Part shown: positions 1 to 7,772 of the stretch, piece by piece
Layout: each line of letters opens with the position of its first letter
Position numbering within the stretch: position 1 is the first letter of the stretch
NCBI GenBank assembly: GCA_910576335.1
Contig: CAJTIU010000005.1
Location: forward strand, 124,001 to 188,000
Source of the DNA: Lachnospiraceae bacterium
Lineage (GTDB): Bacteria > Bacillota > Clostridia > Lachnospirales > Lachnospiraceae
Length of the DNA stretch: 64,000 bases
Direction: 5' to 3'
The notes under the pieces: model-generated
What the model saw: the letters and a program-made list of their open reading frames with translations, nothing else
Database searches by the model: none
Told to the model about the DNA's origin: nothing
Position numbers and translations under genes: made by a program

Positions 1-48
1 AGAAAATGCCTAGATTTACCACTTGACCAAATTGAATTTTATGTGTAA
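1..48 (+). CDS. C-terminal end of an unidentified protein (partial)
   Basis: An open frame enters from the left edge and ends at a TAA at 46-48. Only 15 residues are visible (ending DQIEFYV), too few for a family call. It is the only plus-strand coding signal in the left arm, so it may mark the far boundary of the leftward operon. Segments at 1-9 and 19-25 are complementary to 62-70 and 54-60, so the end of this gene can fold into a long imperfect hairpin, possibly a terminator. Confidence 0.4.
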   Translation, partial: RKCLDLPLDQIEFYV

Positions 49-209
49 AATACAAGTGGAGCATTTTCTGCTCTATACATGGAAGGCCTGTCCGATGGTG
101 TTGCCGCACCGTTTGAGGAGAGGTCTTTTATTTTTCTGTTGATAATTATATAACAATTATAATTCATTGTCAATACTATTTCAGAACATATGTTTGTATG
201 TTTTTCCTC

Positions 210-482
210 TTATTCCAATAATACTATTTTTTGGAATCCTTTTGGTTTTATATCATATATATTTTGCATTTCAGTAAAGAGATTCAGTTGTTTTATAAAC
301 TCATCATTTAGATATGAAGCAATTTTTACATCTTCAAATAATTTCTTATATTCCTCTCTTCTTTTCAAAGAAAATACTATATCAATATTATCTTCTTTCA
401 AATCCTGAATAGCTACTAACACCTTTGTGTGTTTATTGCACCTTTTTATAGCATCTTCTAAAGTCATTTTTACATATTTCAT
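210..482 (-). CDS. Hypothetical early protein, 90 aa
   Basis: I do not recognise this protein. It is lysine- and aspartate-rich with predicted helical character (KRREEYKKLFEDVK) and no membrane segment. GGAGG lies 8 bases upstream of the ATG and the stop is TAA. It follows the broken mazF-like gene by 15 bases and appears to be the last gene of the leftward cluster, with no further minus-strand gene to its left. Confidence 0.7.
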   Translation of the reverse strand: MKYVKMTLEDAIKRCNKHTKVLVAIQDLKEDNIDIVFSLKRREEYKKLFEDVKIASYLNDEFIKQLNLFTEMQNIYDIKPKGFQKIVLLE

Positions 483-497
483 ATTTGAAACCTCCGA

Positions 498-854
498 TCA
501 TTCTCCAAAATTAGCTCTATAAACCCTTGCAATTTCCTTTTTTTCCTTCACATCGGTTACTGCACCTATTTTTTTAATAATCCTTTTATTACTTATTACA
601 CGCATTTGCTCTCCTAATAAAATAGAATCCATCTTTAACCCAGTTCCAACGCTTTTTTTGATCAGAGTATGCGTTGGCTGCTTCGGGTTTTTAAATGTTT
701 TTGTGGAAAATGGCATAATAATTGTTGTAGGACTATACTTATTTCCAATATTGTTCTATACAATTACAACAGGTCTGATGCCGCCCTGTTCTGAACCTAT
801 TGTGCCAGTTAAATCCGCTTCGACTATATCATATTTCTTTACTATATTTACCAT
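498..854 (-). pseudogene. MazF/PemK-family endoribonuclease with an in-frame amber codon
   Basis: The full reading frame (118 codons) starts at an ATG with a good GGAGGATG ribosome site. It encodes a typical MazF/PemK fold: an early YDIVEADL strand, GSEQGGIRPVVIV, then IIMPFSTKTF and a C-terminal LLGEQMRVISNKRI. The family normally has Gln after RPVVIV; here that codon is TAG, so the toxin stops after about 32 residues. A single CAG to TAG change explains it. No MazE-like antitoxin gene lies beside it. Either the toxin was inactivated, or only a fragment starting at the later ATG is made, which would lack the N-terminal strand. MazF proteins cleave mRNA; this one is probably inactive. Confidence 0.75.
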
Positions 855-931
855 ATCGCATCCTCCTTTCTTTGATATGTAACTTACAACACTGGATTTC
901 TGTTTTCTATCTACTTTGAGCAGTTTATGTA

Positions 932-964
932 ATTATAACATATACACTGTACAAATTTTTGTAC
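932..964 (-). promoter_or_regulatory. Promoter and operator-like palindrome of the mazF-like gene
   Basis: On the minus strand an extended -10 (TG, one base, TATAAT) lies about 80 bases upstream of the mazF-like ATG. Just upstream, 949-964 is a near-palindrome of GTACAAA and TTTGTAC arms, placed where a repressor would block the -35 region. No good -35 box is present, which fits an extended -10 promoter. Confidence 0.5.
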
Positions 965-992
965 TCAAAAAATTTGTAATGATTTTCCAAAT

Positions 993-1020
993 AAAAAACT
1001 ACCGACCGAATAGTGGTAGT
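993..1020 (-). terminator. Intrinsic terminator
   Basis: On the minus strand ACTACC pairs with GGTAGT around an 11-base loop, followed by a T6 run. It follows the 82-aa cysteine-rich gene and precedes the mazF-like promoter, making that gene a separate unit. Confidence 0.7.
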
Positions 1021-1032
1021 AGTTTCTAAATT

Positions 1033-1281
1033 CTATAAGTTGTTGCACAAACAATAATATTTAACTTCCCTTTCTCCTTTGCACTCGTTATAACCTACTT
1101 TTCTTATTCTTCTTAATCCTATGTTATAATCGCTGTCACAAAACTTCATATCTTTAGACGCAAACTGATCTATTTTTATCCTGCGTTCTTCTTCGAGAGA
1201 AGTTATATAGTTCATGCATGGGTCTAAATCTTTGCCATAATTTCTGCAACTCGTCCATCTGCATGTAGCGCATGATTTCAT
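1033..1281 (-). CDS. Small cysteine-rich (probably zinc-binding) protein, 82 aa
   Basis: Eight cysteines occur in pairs and singles (CATC near the N terminus, a middle CMNY, CDSD, NECKG, YCLC at the end), which suggests a small zinc-binding fold; no family is recognised. ATG at 1281 is chosen over an upstream TTG because AGGAGG sits at the right distance. It ends with TAG followed directly by an intrinsic terminator, so this TAG is a real stop. Confidence 0.65.
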   Translation of the reverse strand: MKSCATCRWTSCRNYGKDLDPCMNYITSLEEERRIKIDQFASKDMKFCDSDYNIGLRRIRKVGYNECKGEREVKYYCLCNNL

Positions 1282-1290
1282 CAATCCTTA

Positions 1291-1560
1291 TCATCCTCCT
1301 AAAATTTCCTCCGCTGTCCGTTCCTCAAATTCTGACCATCGAAATTCTTCCGTAGAAAAATCGCTTTCATCAGAAGAATCATATGGAGAAATTTCGTCAT
1401 CTTCATATAATTTCTCTACAGCTTTTACTATCTTATCTTTGTTGGTCGTGAACTCAAATTCTTCCGGGTTTTCTTTGATATAATCTATGACTTTTTGAAA
1501 ATCTTCATCAGACAACCAACAAGTATAATGTACCGTTGCAACCGCTTCGATTTTAAACAT
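1291..1560 (-). CDS. Hypothetical acidic protein, 89 aa
   Basis: Starts MFKIEAVATVHYTCW; AAGGGG lies upstream of this ATG, so the longer frame (to 1605) is rejected. The N-terminal third looks like a beta strand followed by an amphipathic helix (DEDFQKVIDYIKENPEEF); the rest is very acidic. The preceding gene stops 2 bases before this ATG, so the two are probably translationally coupled. No function assigned. Confidence 0.7.
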   Translation of the reverse strand: MFKIEAVATVHYTCWLSDEDFQKVIDYIKENPEEFEFTTNKDKIVKAVEKLYEDDEISPYDSSDESDFSTEEFRWSEFEERTAEEILGG

Positions 1561-1562
1561 TC

Positions 1563-1790
1563 CTATTCCCCTTTCTGTATCTGCACCCTCATAAGCGTTT
1601 CCCAATGCTCTAACTCCGCAATCTCCGTTTTAAGCTGCTGCATGATAAGCAAGTCATTAATTGCATTCCGTTCAAAACAACCGGAATTTTTCTCGTTGTG
1701 CCACATCACATCAAACTGGTCTTGTCTTTCGGATAACTCTGTTTTCTTTACATTCATCCTCTCAGTGATTAAACCATACATTTTCTTCAT
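1563..1790 (-). CDS. Hypothetical helical protein, 75 aa
   Basis: Mostly alpha-helical with a heptad-like C-terminal half (LLIMQQLKTEIAELEHWETL), which suggests a short coiled coil and perhaps dimerisation. The ribosome site is AAAGGAACT. It lies within a run of four tightly spaced minus-strand genes whose stops and starts nearly touch. No family recognised. Confidence 0.65.
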   Translation of the reverse strand: MKKMYGLITERMNVKKTELSERQDQFDVMWHNEKNSGCFERNAINDLLIMQQLKTEIAELEHWETLMRVQIQKGE

Positions 1791-1804
1791 TCCGCAGTTC
1801 CTTT

Positions 1805-1984
1805 CTATTTTTCGACTAAATCAAGCCAACTAACACTTACATGCTTTTGCTCCTTATATCCGTCTTCCATATCGAAATCAACATCGCATTCTTCATCTGA
1901 TTCCCAGGCATACCCAAGAAAAACTCCATATCGCTTTAATTTTTTATGGTATACCCTATCTCCTTGCTTGAATTTCTTCTCCAT
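1805..1984 (-). CDS. Small SH3/Tudor-like protein, 59 aa
   Basis: An ATG preceded by GGAGGGTTTA opens a frame that starts MEKKFKQGDRVYHKKLKRYG, continues with a short acidic strand and ends at TAG. The GDRVYH...GVFLGY pattern is typical of small beta-barrel (KOW/SH3-like) phage proteins. It overlaps nothing and fills the gap between its neighbours. The function is unknown; nucleic-acid or protein binding is a guess. Confidence 0.7.
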   Translation of the reverse strand: MEKKFKQGDRVYHKKLKRYGVFLGYAWESDEECDVDFDMEDGYKEQKHVSVSWLDLVEK

Positions 1985-1996
1985 TCCTAAACCCTC

Positions 1997-2200
1997 CTAC
2001 TTATAAGAAACTTTAATGTTATCAAACGCAAACCTCCACCACGGAATAGCTTTATATCCTCCAGTCTCTCTCCAATCCTCTTTCAAATCTTCAAGTTCTC
2101 CTGCTGACAAACAGCACTGCAAATACATGCCACATTCTTTCATTGCGTTTTCTCTTGCTTTTTCATCGTCCGTTATGATTTCGTTGTTAAATTTCGCCAT
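1997..2200 (-). CDS. Hypothetical protein, 67 aa
   Basis: Starts MAKFNNEIITDDEKA; AGGAGG lies 8 bases before this ATG and overlaps the TAG stop of the preceding gene. It has two cysteines (LQCCLSAGE) and a tryptophan-rich tail (PWWRFAFDN). Its own TAG overlaps the ribosome site of the next gene. No family recognised. Confidence 0.65.
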   Translation of the reverse strand: MAKFNNEIITDDEKARENAMKECGMYLQCCLSAGELEDLKEDWRETGGYKAIPWWRFAFDNIKVSYK

Positions 2201-2211
2201 CTTCAATCCTC

Positions 2212-2394
2212 CTACACCCAAACAAGCAACTTCCCATCTTCAAAACCCCATTTCTCTACCACGTCATCTAAGGCGATATATTCTTCTTTCAGAATCGTCT
2301 TTGCCATTTGCGTATACTTATTGGTGACGATTTCGCACTCGATGTCATGCGATAAAGCGGTTAAAAAGTTCCTCAACGTAAATTCTTCATACAT
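2212..2394 (-). CDS. Hypothetical protein, 60 aa
   Basis: Starts at ATG 2394 (MYEEFTLRNFL) with GGGAG 8 bases upstream; an in-frame TTG at 2400 is possible but worse placed. It is a mixed helix/strand protein with no cysteines and no membrane segment. The stop is the TAG in TAGGAGG, which is also the ribosome site of the next gene. Confidence 0.6.
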   Translation of the reverse strand: MYEEFTLRNFLTALSHDIECEIVTNKYTQMAKTILKEEYIALDDVVEKWGFEDGKLLVWV

Positions 2395-2562
2395 GTTCAA
2401 ATCTCCCTTAACTTTAAATTTAAATATATCAGTAACTTACTACCTATCATATACAGTTCCATGGTCAAATACATTCTTTTCAGATGAAGTACAATAAGAA
2501 TTACTTCCTTTACTTTGTCCTGTAATCCCACAGAAAGATTCATTGAATTTATAGCCATCACA

Positions 2563-2907
2563 CTAATTCGGACAATTTTTACACTTCATTTGTTCATATT
2601 CAACAAGAACTTTTACATTTTTTCCTTGTTCAACAATTCTTGAACCATAATGTAACAAATTTTCTTTTTCATCTACATTCCAGTCATGAAGTTTTTGCTC
2701 CAAAAATACACCATGATGATGAAAAGGTTTTAATGATTCTAAATTATCTCTTTCAACTTTCATACCATTATCCGGATTAAATTTACAATAATCCCACATT
2801 TCATCCTCATCATATATCGTCCATATCTTATTAATATCAACAGCAATCAAACCATAATCACTAAGTTTTATGTTTCTTCCTGCTTTAATATTGATTATTT
2901 TTTTCAA
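2563..2907 (-). CDS. Hypothetical protein, 114 aa, probable TTG start
   Basis: GGAGG sits inside codons 1-3 of the longest frame (ATG at 2919), while TTG at 2907 lies at correct spacing from it. The likely product therefore starts MKKIINIKAG. There is a C-terminal CKNCP pair and a His-rich middle (FHHHG). No family recognised. Downstream, 2408-2562 holds no gene. Confidence 0.6.
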   Translation of the reverse strand: MKKIINIKAGRNIKLSDYGLIAVDINKIWTIYDEDEMWDYCKFNPDNGMKVERDNLESLKPFHHHGVFLEQKLHDWNVDEKENLLHYGSRIVEQGKNVKVLVEYEQMKCKNCPN

Positions 2908-2935
2908 TTTTACCTCCATTTAAAGTAACAATTTA

Positions 2936-3218
2936 TTACTTATCTACATCTGACCAATTGCAACTCTTGTCATATTCTACATCTAATTTTAAAAAATCTT
3001 CTCTCATTTTATCTCTCATCTATGCCATCACATCTAATTGCAAATAAGAAATTATACCTTTAGTTTTTTCTAATACAACATCACTTTTAGGTATGTAATA
3101 AACATAAATAACTTCGTCTAAATGCCCATTTTTTTGCCCAAAGTTCTATTTTACTTGTATTATTATTCTATGTTGCTATATATTTATACTCTTGTTTAAT
3201 CAATTCCTGTTTATTCAT
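2936..3218 (-). pseudogene. Decayed small early gene (two ambers and one frameshift)
   Basis: A good ribosome site (GGAAGG) precedes an ATG starting MNKQELIKQEYKYIAT. The frame meets a TAG, continues to IELWAKK, and then needs one extra base in an A7 run to reach NGHLDEVIYVYYIP, followed by a second TAG before MRDKMREDF and a TAA at 2936. Three lesions in about 90 codons point to real decay, although the A-run shift could be a sequencing error. Confidence 0.65.
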
Positions 3219-3305
3219 AAAAATAAATCCTTCCTATGTTATTTTCCTTCTTCTCCTAATATTTCTGATTTTCCATATTTCCCTCTCAGGAATGTAACAC
3301 CCTCC

Positions 3306-3653
3306 TCATAATACATCTGGATCGGAAATAGTTATCAGTTTCTCCCAGTTACAATCATAACACTCTATATCATTAGGAACCTCGGCTTCCCAACATGGAA
3401 CTTTCCTCTTTAGATGATTCAGTGATTGATTGCTTTTATACCCATCTACAAAACACCAAATACCACATTTTAAATTTTCCAAGTGTTCTTTATAGAAAGC
3501 AACCTTTTGGTCATGAATACGTTGGATCTGCCATCTCGCAATCTCAGGAAATTTTTCTATATCAAAATCATATAGATGATACTGAATATGTTTGGCATGA
3601 TGCGTCTGTTCCTGTGGCTCAAATGCTGCTACTGAATATCGAACAATTTTCAT
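3306..3653 (-). CDS. Hypothetical protein, 115 aa
   Basis: Start MKIVRYSVAAF is chosen because AAGGTGG lies just upstream; the longer frame begins at a GTG inside that site. It contains a His-rich segment (HHAKHIQYHLYDFD) and a C-terminal CYDCNW pair, so metal binding is possible. No family recognised. The gene upstream in transcription ends 16 bases away. Confidence 0.65.
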   Translation of the reverse strand: MKIVRYSVAAFEPQEQTHHAKHIQYHLYDFDIEKFPEIARWQIQRIHDQKVAFYKEHLENLKCGIWCFVDGYKSNQSLNHLKRKVPCWEAEVPNDIECYDCNWEKLITISDPDVL

Positions 3654-3669
3654 ACTATCCACCTTATTT

Positions 3670-4044
3670 TCATCCTACTAAATAATATCCTCTTACTACT
3701 TCAAATTCTACCCATTTTAAAAACATTTTAAAATCCTCAATATCTTCAAAGACATACTCTTCAATACTACTTGAATAATAATTCACACCTGTATAAGCGA
3801 TTATTTCTTCATCACAGCCACTCTCACCTTTTACATCATAACATAAACCATTATCCAAATTCCTTAAATAACAATGCGTAATACCGTTCTCATGATTGTC
3901 TTTTTCCATTATGACTACTATTTGTAACCCTTCTTCAAAGTTATCCAAACACCATCTATCACATTCGCCATACAAATATCTTTGAACTTCATCGGATAAT
4001 TGGTTAATTCTTTGAATTTGTTCTACAATTTCTTTGCTACTCAT
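3670..4044 (-). CDS. Hypothetical acidic protein, 124 aa
   Basis: Starts MSSKEIVEQIQRINQLSDE with a helical N terminus, then alternating strands (LQIVVIMEKD, THCYLRNLDNG) and an acidic, aromatic C-terminal half. It is globular and soluble in appearance. Its start is one base from the stop of the preceding gene, so the pair is probably co-translated. Function unknown. Confidence 0.65.
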   Translation of the reverse strand: MSSKEIVEQIQRINQLSDEVQRYLYGECDRWCLDNFEEGLQIVVIMEKDNHENGITHCYLRNLDNGLCYDVKGESGCDEEIIAYTGVNYYSSSIEEYVFEDIEDFKMFLKWVEFEVVRGYYLVG

Positions 4045-4045
4045 A

Positions 4046-4228
4046 TTATATATCCTTTACTTGGTCATATTTTACTGTACTCTTTACCTCATCCACAACT
4101 TCATTCAAATAATTAGCATTTTCTCTGTATGTCTTTCTTGCTTCTTTTTCTGACTTAGCTAAAACATACGCTTCTCCATGAAATTTCACTTTATAAAAAG
4201 TCAAACTATTTGGTATTCCTTCCATCAT
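4046..4228 (-). CDS. Hypothetical protein, 60 aa
   Basis: Starts MMEGIPNSLTFYKVKFHGEAYVLA; the ATG overlaps the TGA of the preceding gene. The pattern of a strand, a helix (KSEKEARKTYRENA) and another helix resembles small DpnD/PcfM-like early proteins, in which a short sheet is followed by an EA-rich helix; this assignment is weak. Confidence 0.6.
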   Translation of the reverse strand: MMEGIPNSLTFYKVKFHGEAYVLAKSEKEARKTYRENANYLNEVVDEVKSTVKYDQVKDI

Positions 4229-4479
4229 ATTTTCTCCACCTCAAAGCTATCATCTATAATCATATGTCCTTCATCATTCCAAGCATTTAATACAATACTC
4301 CTATCCTTTTCTGATGTAAGTTCGTACCAATGACAATGATGGTCATCTGGATAATTATCTTTATCAGTAATTTCATATCTGTCATCTGATTCGATATTGA
4401 AATCGGGATTACCCATTTCCAAACATTGAGTATTAACTGCTTTTTTACATATAAGTACATCTCCAATATTGTATAGCAT
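4225..4479 (-). CDS. Hypothetical protein, 84 aa
   Basis: Starts MLYNIGDVLICKKAV with AGGAGAT at good spacing; an in-frame TTG at 4497 lies before the ribosome site and is rejected. The N-terminal IGDVLICK and a later DRYEITD strand suggest a small beta barrel of the kind common in clostridial phage early regions. A stretch of three histidines sits in the middle (DHHCHWYEL). Confidence 0.65.
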   Translation of the reverse strand: MLYNIGDVLICKKAVNTQCLEMGNPDFNIESDDRYEITDKDNYPDDHHCHWYELTSEKDRSIVLNAWNDEGHMIIDDSFEVEKI

Positions 4480-4516
4480 AATTTTATCTCCTAACAAAAA
4501 ATCAAAATTTAAATTA

Positions 4517-4789
4517 TTAATGTAATTGTAAATTACTAGAATCCTTTATTTTAAAAGTAATCTCCTTAATTTCTTTTGATATTTCTAAATTATTGTCTTG
4601 TTGAACAAACTGTTTTATCTCCTCATATAATTCATCTGTTATCAATATATCGACAACACCATCACTCCCACAATATCTTTTAAAATGATGTCCAACTTCT
4701 ATACAAATACTACTTCTATTTTTTGTATATGGATTTTCAACCCATTCAATAACAGATTTTGCCTCTATGCTCAAATCGTTCCATCTCAT
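4517..4789 (-). CDS. Hypothetical protein, 90 aa
   Basis: Starts MRWNDLSIEAKSVIEWVENP; the ATG overlaps the TGA of the preceding gene (ATGA coupling). It has a mixed fold with a basic, aromatic centre (HHFKRYCG) and a helical C terminus. No known domain is recognised. Confidence 0.65.
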   Translation of the reverse strand: MRWNDLSIEAKSVIEWVENPYTKNRSSICIEVGHHFKRYCGSDGVVDILITDELYEEIKQFVQQDNNLEISKEIKEITFKIKDSSNLQLH

Positions 4790-5004
4790 TCAATAATATC
4801 CTCCTTACTTAAGTCCTTTTTGGTTTTAAACACTTTACTATCGCCAAATTGTTCCAAAAACACACTATCGCCATACTTCATGCATTCGTATCCAAATGGA
4901 TACCCCTTGTCATCAGTTCTGCCGTTAAGTTGCTTACACGTATTACAATCTTTATTACACTCTATCAATAATTTTTCCTCCAATAAAATTAAGTGTTCAA
5001 CCAT
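4786..5004 (-). CDS. Small zinc-finger-like protein, 72 aa
   Basis: Four cysteines in the pattern CNKDCNTCK followed 20 residues later by ECMKYG suggest one zinc site. The N terminus is a hydrophobic helix (LILLEEKLLI). It overlaps both neighbours by 1-4 bases. The function is unknown; small early zinc proteins of this size often bind nucleic acid or a host protein. Confidence 0.65.
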   Translation of the reverse strand: MVEHLILLEEKLLIECNKDCNTCKQLNGRTDDKGYPFGYECMKYGDSVFLEQFGDSKVFKTKKDLSKEDIIE

Positions 5005-5696
5005 TAATCCAGTTTTATATCTACAGGATTCTCCAATTTTAGTAATTCATCTTTATGTTCCACAAGAGCTGCACTTGCAATGGAATTAATTTTATTCTGA
5101 CAAAAAGATTCAATTTCTCCTTTTGCCTCTGTCACGGTCTTATTCATTTGTTCGTTAAATTGATTTGTGATATATGCAATATTTGATCCAATATCTTGAT
5201 TTAATTTATTTAAACAACTCAATATACACTCCTTCTCTTTTTTAGTTAAAGGTTTTTTCTGAGCAAATAATTCTTTTACTTGTTGTATTAAATTTTGTGA
5301 ATTAGACATAATGTCATCTACTTCTTGTTTAAATTCATTCGCAAACTGTTGTCTCTTACTTATAAATTCACAATCTGGAATAATACCATCATTCTCTGTC
5401 ATTCTAATAGTTACAGGCACACCTGATCCTATATTCATTGATGTGATCGCCTCTGCAAATTGCGACTGTGACATCTCAACTTCTACAATCGTTTTTTTAC
5501 CATGTATCCAATCTTCATTTAGTTCCCTTATGAGACTTGCATGACGTACAGTCATTGAGATAATATCTCTGTGCTCAATACTGCTCCCAAATAAAGGTTT
5601 AACAGAACTTCTTCTTCGATTAAATTCCAACATTCCATAACTCGGGTGATTCGTCTTTATTCCAAATTGTGTATTTTCCACTTTATATTCACTCAT
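5004..5696 (-). CDS. Conserved-looking early phage protein, 230 aa
   Basis: The N-terminal half (KTNHPSYGMLEFNRR, the repeated HRD/RHA pattern, VEVEMSQSQFAEAITSMN) is a compact mixed fold. The C-terminal half is a long coiled coil with many Gln and Asn residues (NLIQQVKELFAQKK). I recall similar proteins from clostridial phages but cannot name a domain. It is one of the larger early genes and is immediately followed by three small ones. Confidence 0.6.
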   Translation of the reverse strand: MSEYKVENTQFGIKTNHPSYGMLEFNRRRSSVKPLFGSSIEHRDIISMTVRHASLIRELNEDWIHGKKTIVEVEMSQSQFAEAITSMNIGSGVPVTIRMTENDGIIPDCEFISKRQQFANEFKQEVDDIMSNSQNLIQQVKELFAQKKPLTKKEKECILSCLNKLNQDIGSNIAYITNQFNEQMNKTVTEAKGEIESFCQNKINSIASAALVEHKDELLKLENPVDIKLD

Positions 5697-5726
5697 ACTA
5701 TTTCACTCTCTTTCTCCTAAATAAAA

Positions 5727-6430
5727 TCAATCTTTCAGTACCTTAACTCGTTCTTCTTTCCACCTCTTACTTTCAAGAATCATATTCCGATAATCCTCAT
5801 AATTCTTAAATGTAATATATTTTCCATTGTATACATCAAAACACTGCTCGTTTCTTGCCATCTCATACTCATTTGCAGAAATTACTATATAAATTTCATT
5901 TCCAAAATTATGTTCTAAAATAGTTTTGAATAAATATTCTTTGATATCTACTATATTATCAACGCTTAAACCACTGTCAACAGCATCCAACAAAATCCAT
6001 CTCTCTGAAATAAGTTCATTATGTTCATCTTCTACATTATTCAAAGCCTTAAATGCTTTTTTAAACGGATTTTTTTCTTTAGGTATGCCTTTTTCAACAA
6101 ATTCTCTAAGATCAGATGCAAATTTATTCATATTTAGAATAATATTTTCGCCTTCTGATGACGATATTGATGTTGCTATAAACATAAAATCTTCATTAAG
6201 TCCTGCTTCACCTACCGAATTACTTCCACCATCATGTAAATTATTGTATTCTATATATGGAACATCATATTTTTTTAATTGCTTCTTATTTGATGAAGAA
6301 ATGTTGTTTTCCCTATCCCATTACAACCAACCAATACTGTAACTCCAGGATTAATTGTAACCGTTTTCTTTTTGTATAAATTCACATCCTCTTCATAATA
6401 ATCTTTTTCCAATACAAATTTTCTACTCAT
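5727..6430 (-). pseudogene. ABC/SMC-type ATPase split by a one-base frameshift
   Basis: From ATG at 6430 the frame reads a strand, then NPGVTVLVGCNGIGKTT (Walker A), then FLHQI and stops soon after. One extra A at about 6293 joins it to KKQLKKYDVPYIEYNN and the frame that runs to 5727. The second part contains a Walker-B-like segment, WILLDAVDSGLS, in which the usual acidic residue after D is Ala. Restored, it is about 235 residues, short for an ABC ATPase and without a visible ABC signature. The shift could be genuine, programmed, or a homopolymer base-calling error. Confidence 0.7.
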
Positions 6431-6466
6431 ATTCGTTTATAAACCCTCCTATATTATATCATATTT

Positions 6467-7465
6467 TTACATAGCTGCTAAAGTATCTTTCATTTTATAT
6501 GCACCATTAGCATAATTATTTACAGTAGTATCAGATGACTTATGTCCAAACTGTTGCTGTGTAAATACAAGTTTTCCTTTATTTGCCATAATAGTTGCAT
6601 ACCAATGTCTAACCATATGTGGAGTTATACCATTTCCATATGATTTGAAAATCTTCTGAATATTGTCCTCATCCAAACGCTTTTTATTTTTGTTAATAAA
6701 AAGTGCATCATGAGGTACATCTAAAGTATTTCTATATTCTATCCATTCCTTTATAGCATTTATAGCGGTTCCTGTAACATAAACCATCCTGGATTCATCT
6801 TCTTTATCATACGCGCCTTTCCCTACAATTCTGATACATGGCATCATTTCTCCAACACTCTTATATGATTCTTCATTAAAATATAGATCATTTAAATCCA
6901 ATCCTGCCAGTTCAATCTCTCTCATACCAGTCCCTTTAAATGTTCTAAGCACAGCAATATTTCTTATTCTCACTAAATCATCCTGTTTTTTCATTATTTT
7001 TTCTTCCATTTCTTTTAATTGCTCTTCAGATGGCAGTTTTCTTATCAAATTATTATAAGAAGATTTTCCTTTATATTTTACATTCAATATTATATTTTTT
7101 TCAACAGAACATTTATTGGTATTTACCAAATAATTCCAAAAACTGCTAAATATATGTTTTTTGGTTTTTAAAGTTGTTTTCTTCATTCCATTTTCTTGCT
7201 TGCTTAATAAATATTTCTTAACATCCTGTGCTTCTATTTCACAAAAATCTTCCGGTGAAATATCAGATATGTTAATTTTATCTATGACTTTATTTTCCAT
7301 CATCCAAAGTAATAAATCTTTAAGTGCAATCCAATAAGTAATTGCACCAGCCTTACTATCAATATCAATAAAATATCTTCTTATAAAAATCGGAACATTA
7401 TCTTCTTCAAACCTTCTCTGTAACTTTTCCTCATTTTTCCTCTGAAGTTCTTCCTTATAGCACAT
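6467..7465 (-). CDS. Tyrosine recombinase/integrase family protein, 332 aa
   Basis: The N-terminal SAM-like core-binding domain (about residues 20-130) is followed by a catalytic domain with the full set of residues: Arg in GTGMREIEL, Lys in the VGKGAY hairpin, HMVRH, the His of QFGHKSSD and Tyr in VNNYANG. It should cut and rejoin DNA through a 3'-phosphotyrosine. The second ATG (MCYKEEL) is preferred because GGAGGG abuts the first. Its place among early genes and the presence of a second recombinase at 50.5 kb leave open which one integrates the phage; this one may resolve dimers or act on another site. Confidence 0.9.
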   Translation of the reverse strand: MCYKEELQRKNEEKLQRRFEEDNVPIFIRRYFIDIDSKAGAITYWIALKDLLLWMMENKVIDKINISDISPEDFCEIEAQDVKKYLLSKQENGMKKTTLKTKKHIFSSFWNYLVNTNKCSVEKNIILNVKYKGKSSYNNLIRKLPSEEQLKEMEEKIMKKQDDLVRIRNIAVLRTFKGTGMREIELAGLDLNDLYFNEESYKSVGEMMPCIRIVGKGAYDKEDESRMVYVTGTAINAIKEWIEYRNTLDVPHDALFINKNKKRLDEDNIQKIFKSYGNGITPHMVRHWYATIMANKGKLVFTQQQFGHKSSDTTVNNYANGAYKMKDTLAAM

Positions 7466-7482
7466 AACCATCCCTCCATATT

Positions 7483-7704
7483 CTACATCTTTTCTATCTT
7501 CATTCTTGCTCCGTTATCCATAGGAATCTCAATGAAATTTCCATAAGAATTAATATCATACTTGTCTTCTCTATACCACATACTATCTTTGATAACTATA
7601 CCATATTTATCACAATTATGATTATAAAGAAGAATTCCTACAAATCTTCCATATTTAACCTCATCTCTTGTTGACAAATTATTTCCATACTTATATCCTA
7701 TCAC
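7483..7704 (-). CDS. Hypothetical protein, 73 aa
   Basis: Tyrosine-rich and beta-like (YKYGNNLSTRDEVKYGRFVGILLYN...), consistent with a small barrel. It sits 17 bases upstream of the recombinase start, so the two are likely on one transcript. No family recognised. Confidence 0.6.
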   Translation of the reverse strand: MIGYKYGNNLSTRDEVKYGRFVGILLYNHNCDKYGIVIKDSMWYREDKYDINSYGNFIEIPMDNGARMKIEKM

Positions 7705-7772
7705 CTTATAATCTTTTCTTTATCTGTAATTGACTATCAACCGTTGAAAGCTGATAGCCATATTATTATGTA

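Noticed and set aside
498-3218. Use of an alternative genetic code with TAG as glutamine
   Set aside because: The mazF-like and 2936-3218 genes have TAG at Gln-like positions, but TAG also ends genes where it overlaps the next ribosome site (near 1997, 2212) and precedes the portal ribosome site (57480). It ends the HU protein at its usual C terminus. No CTA-anticodon tRNA is seen. The standard code fits better.
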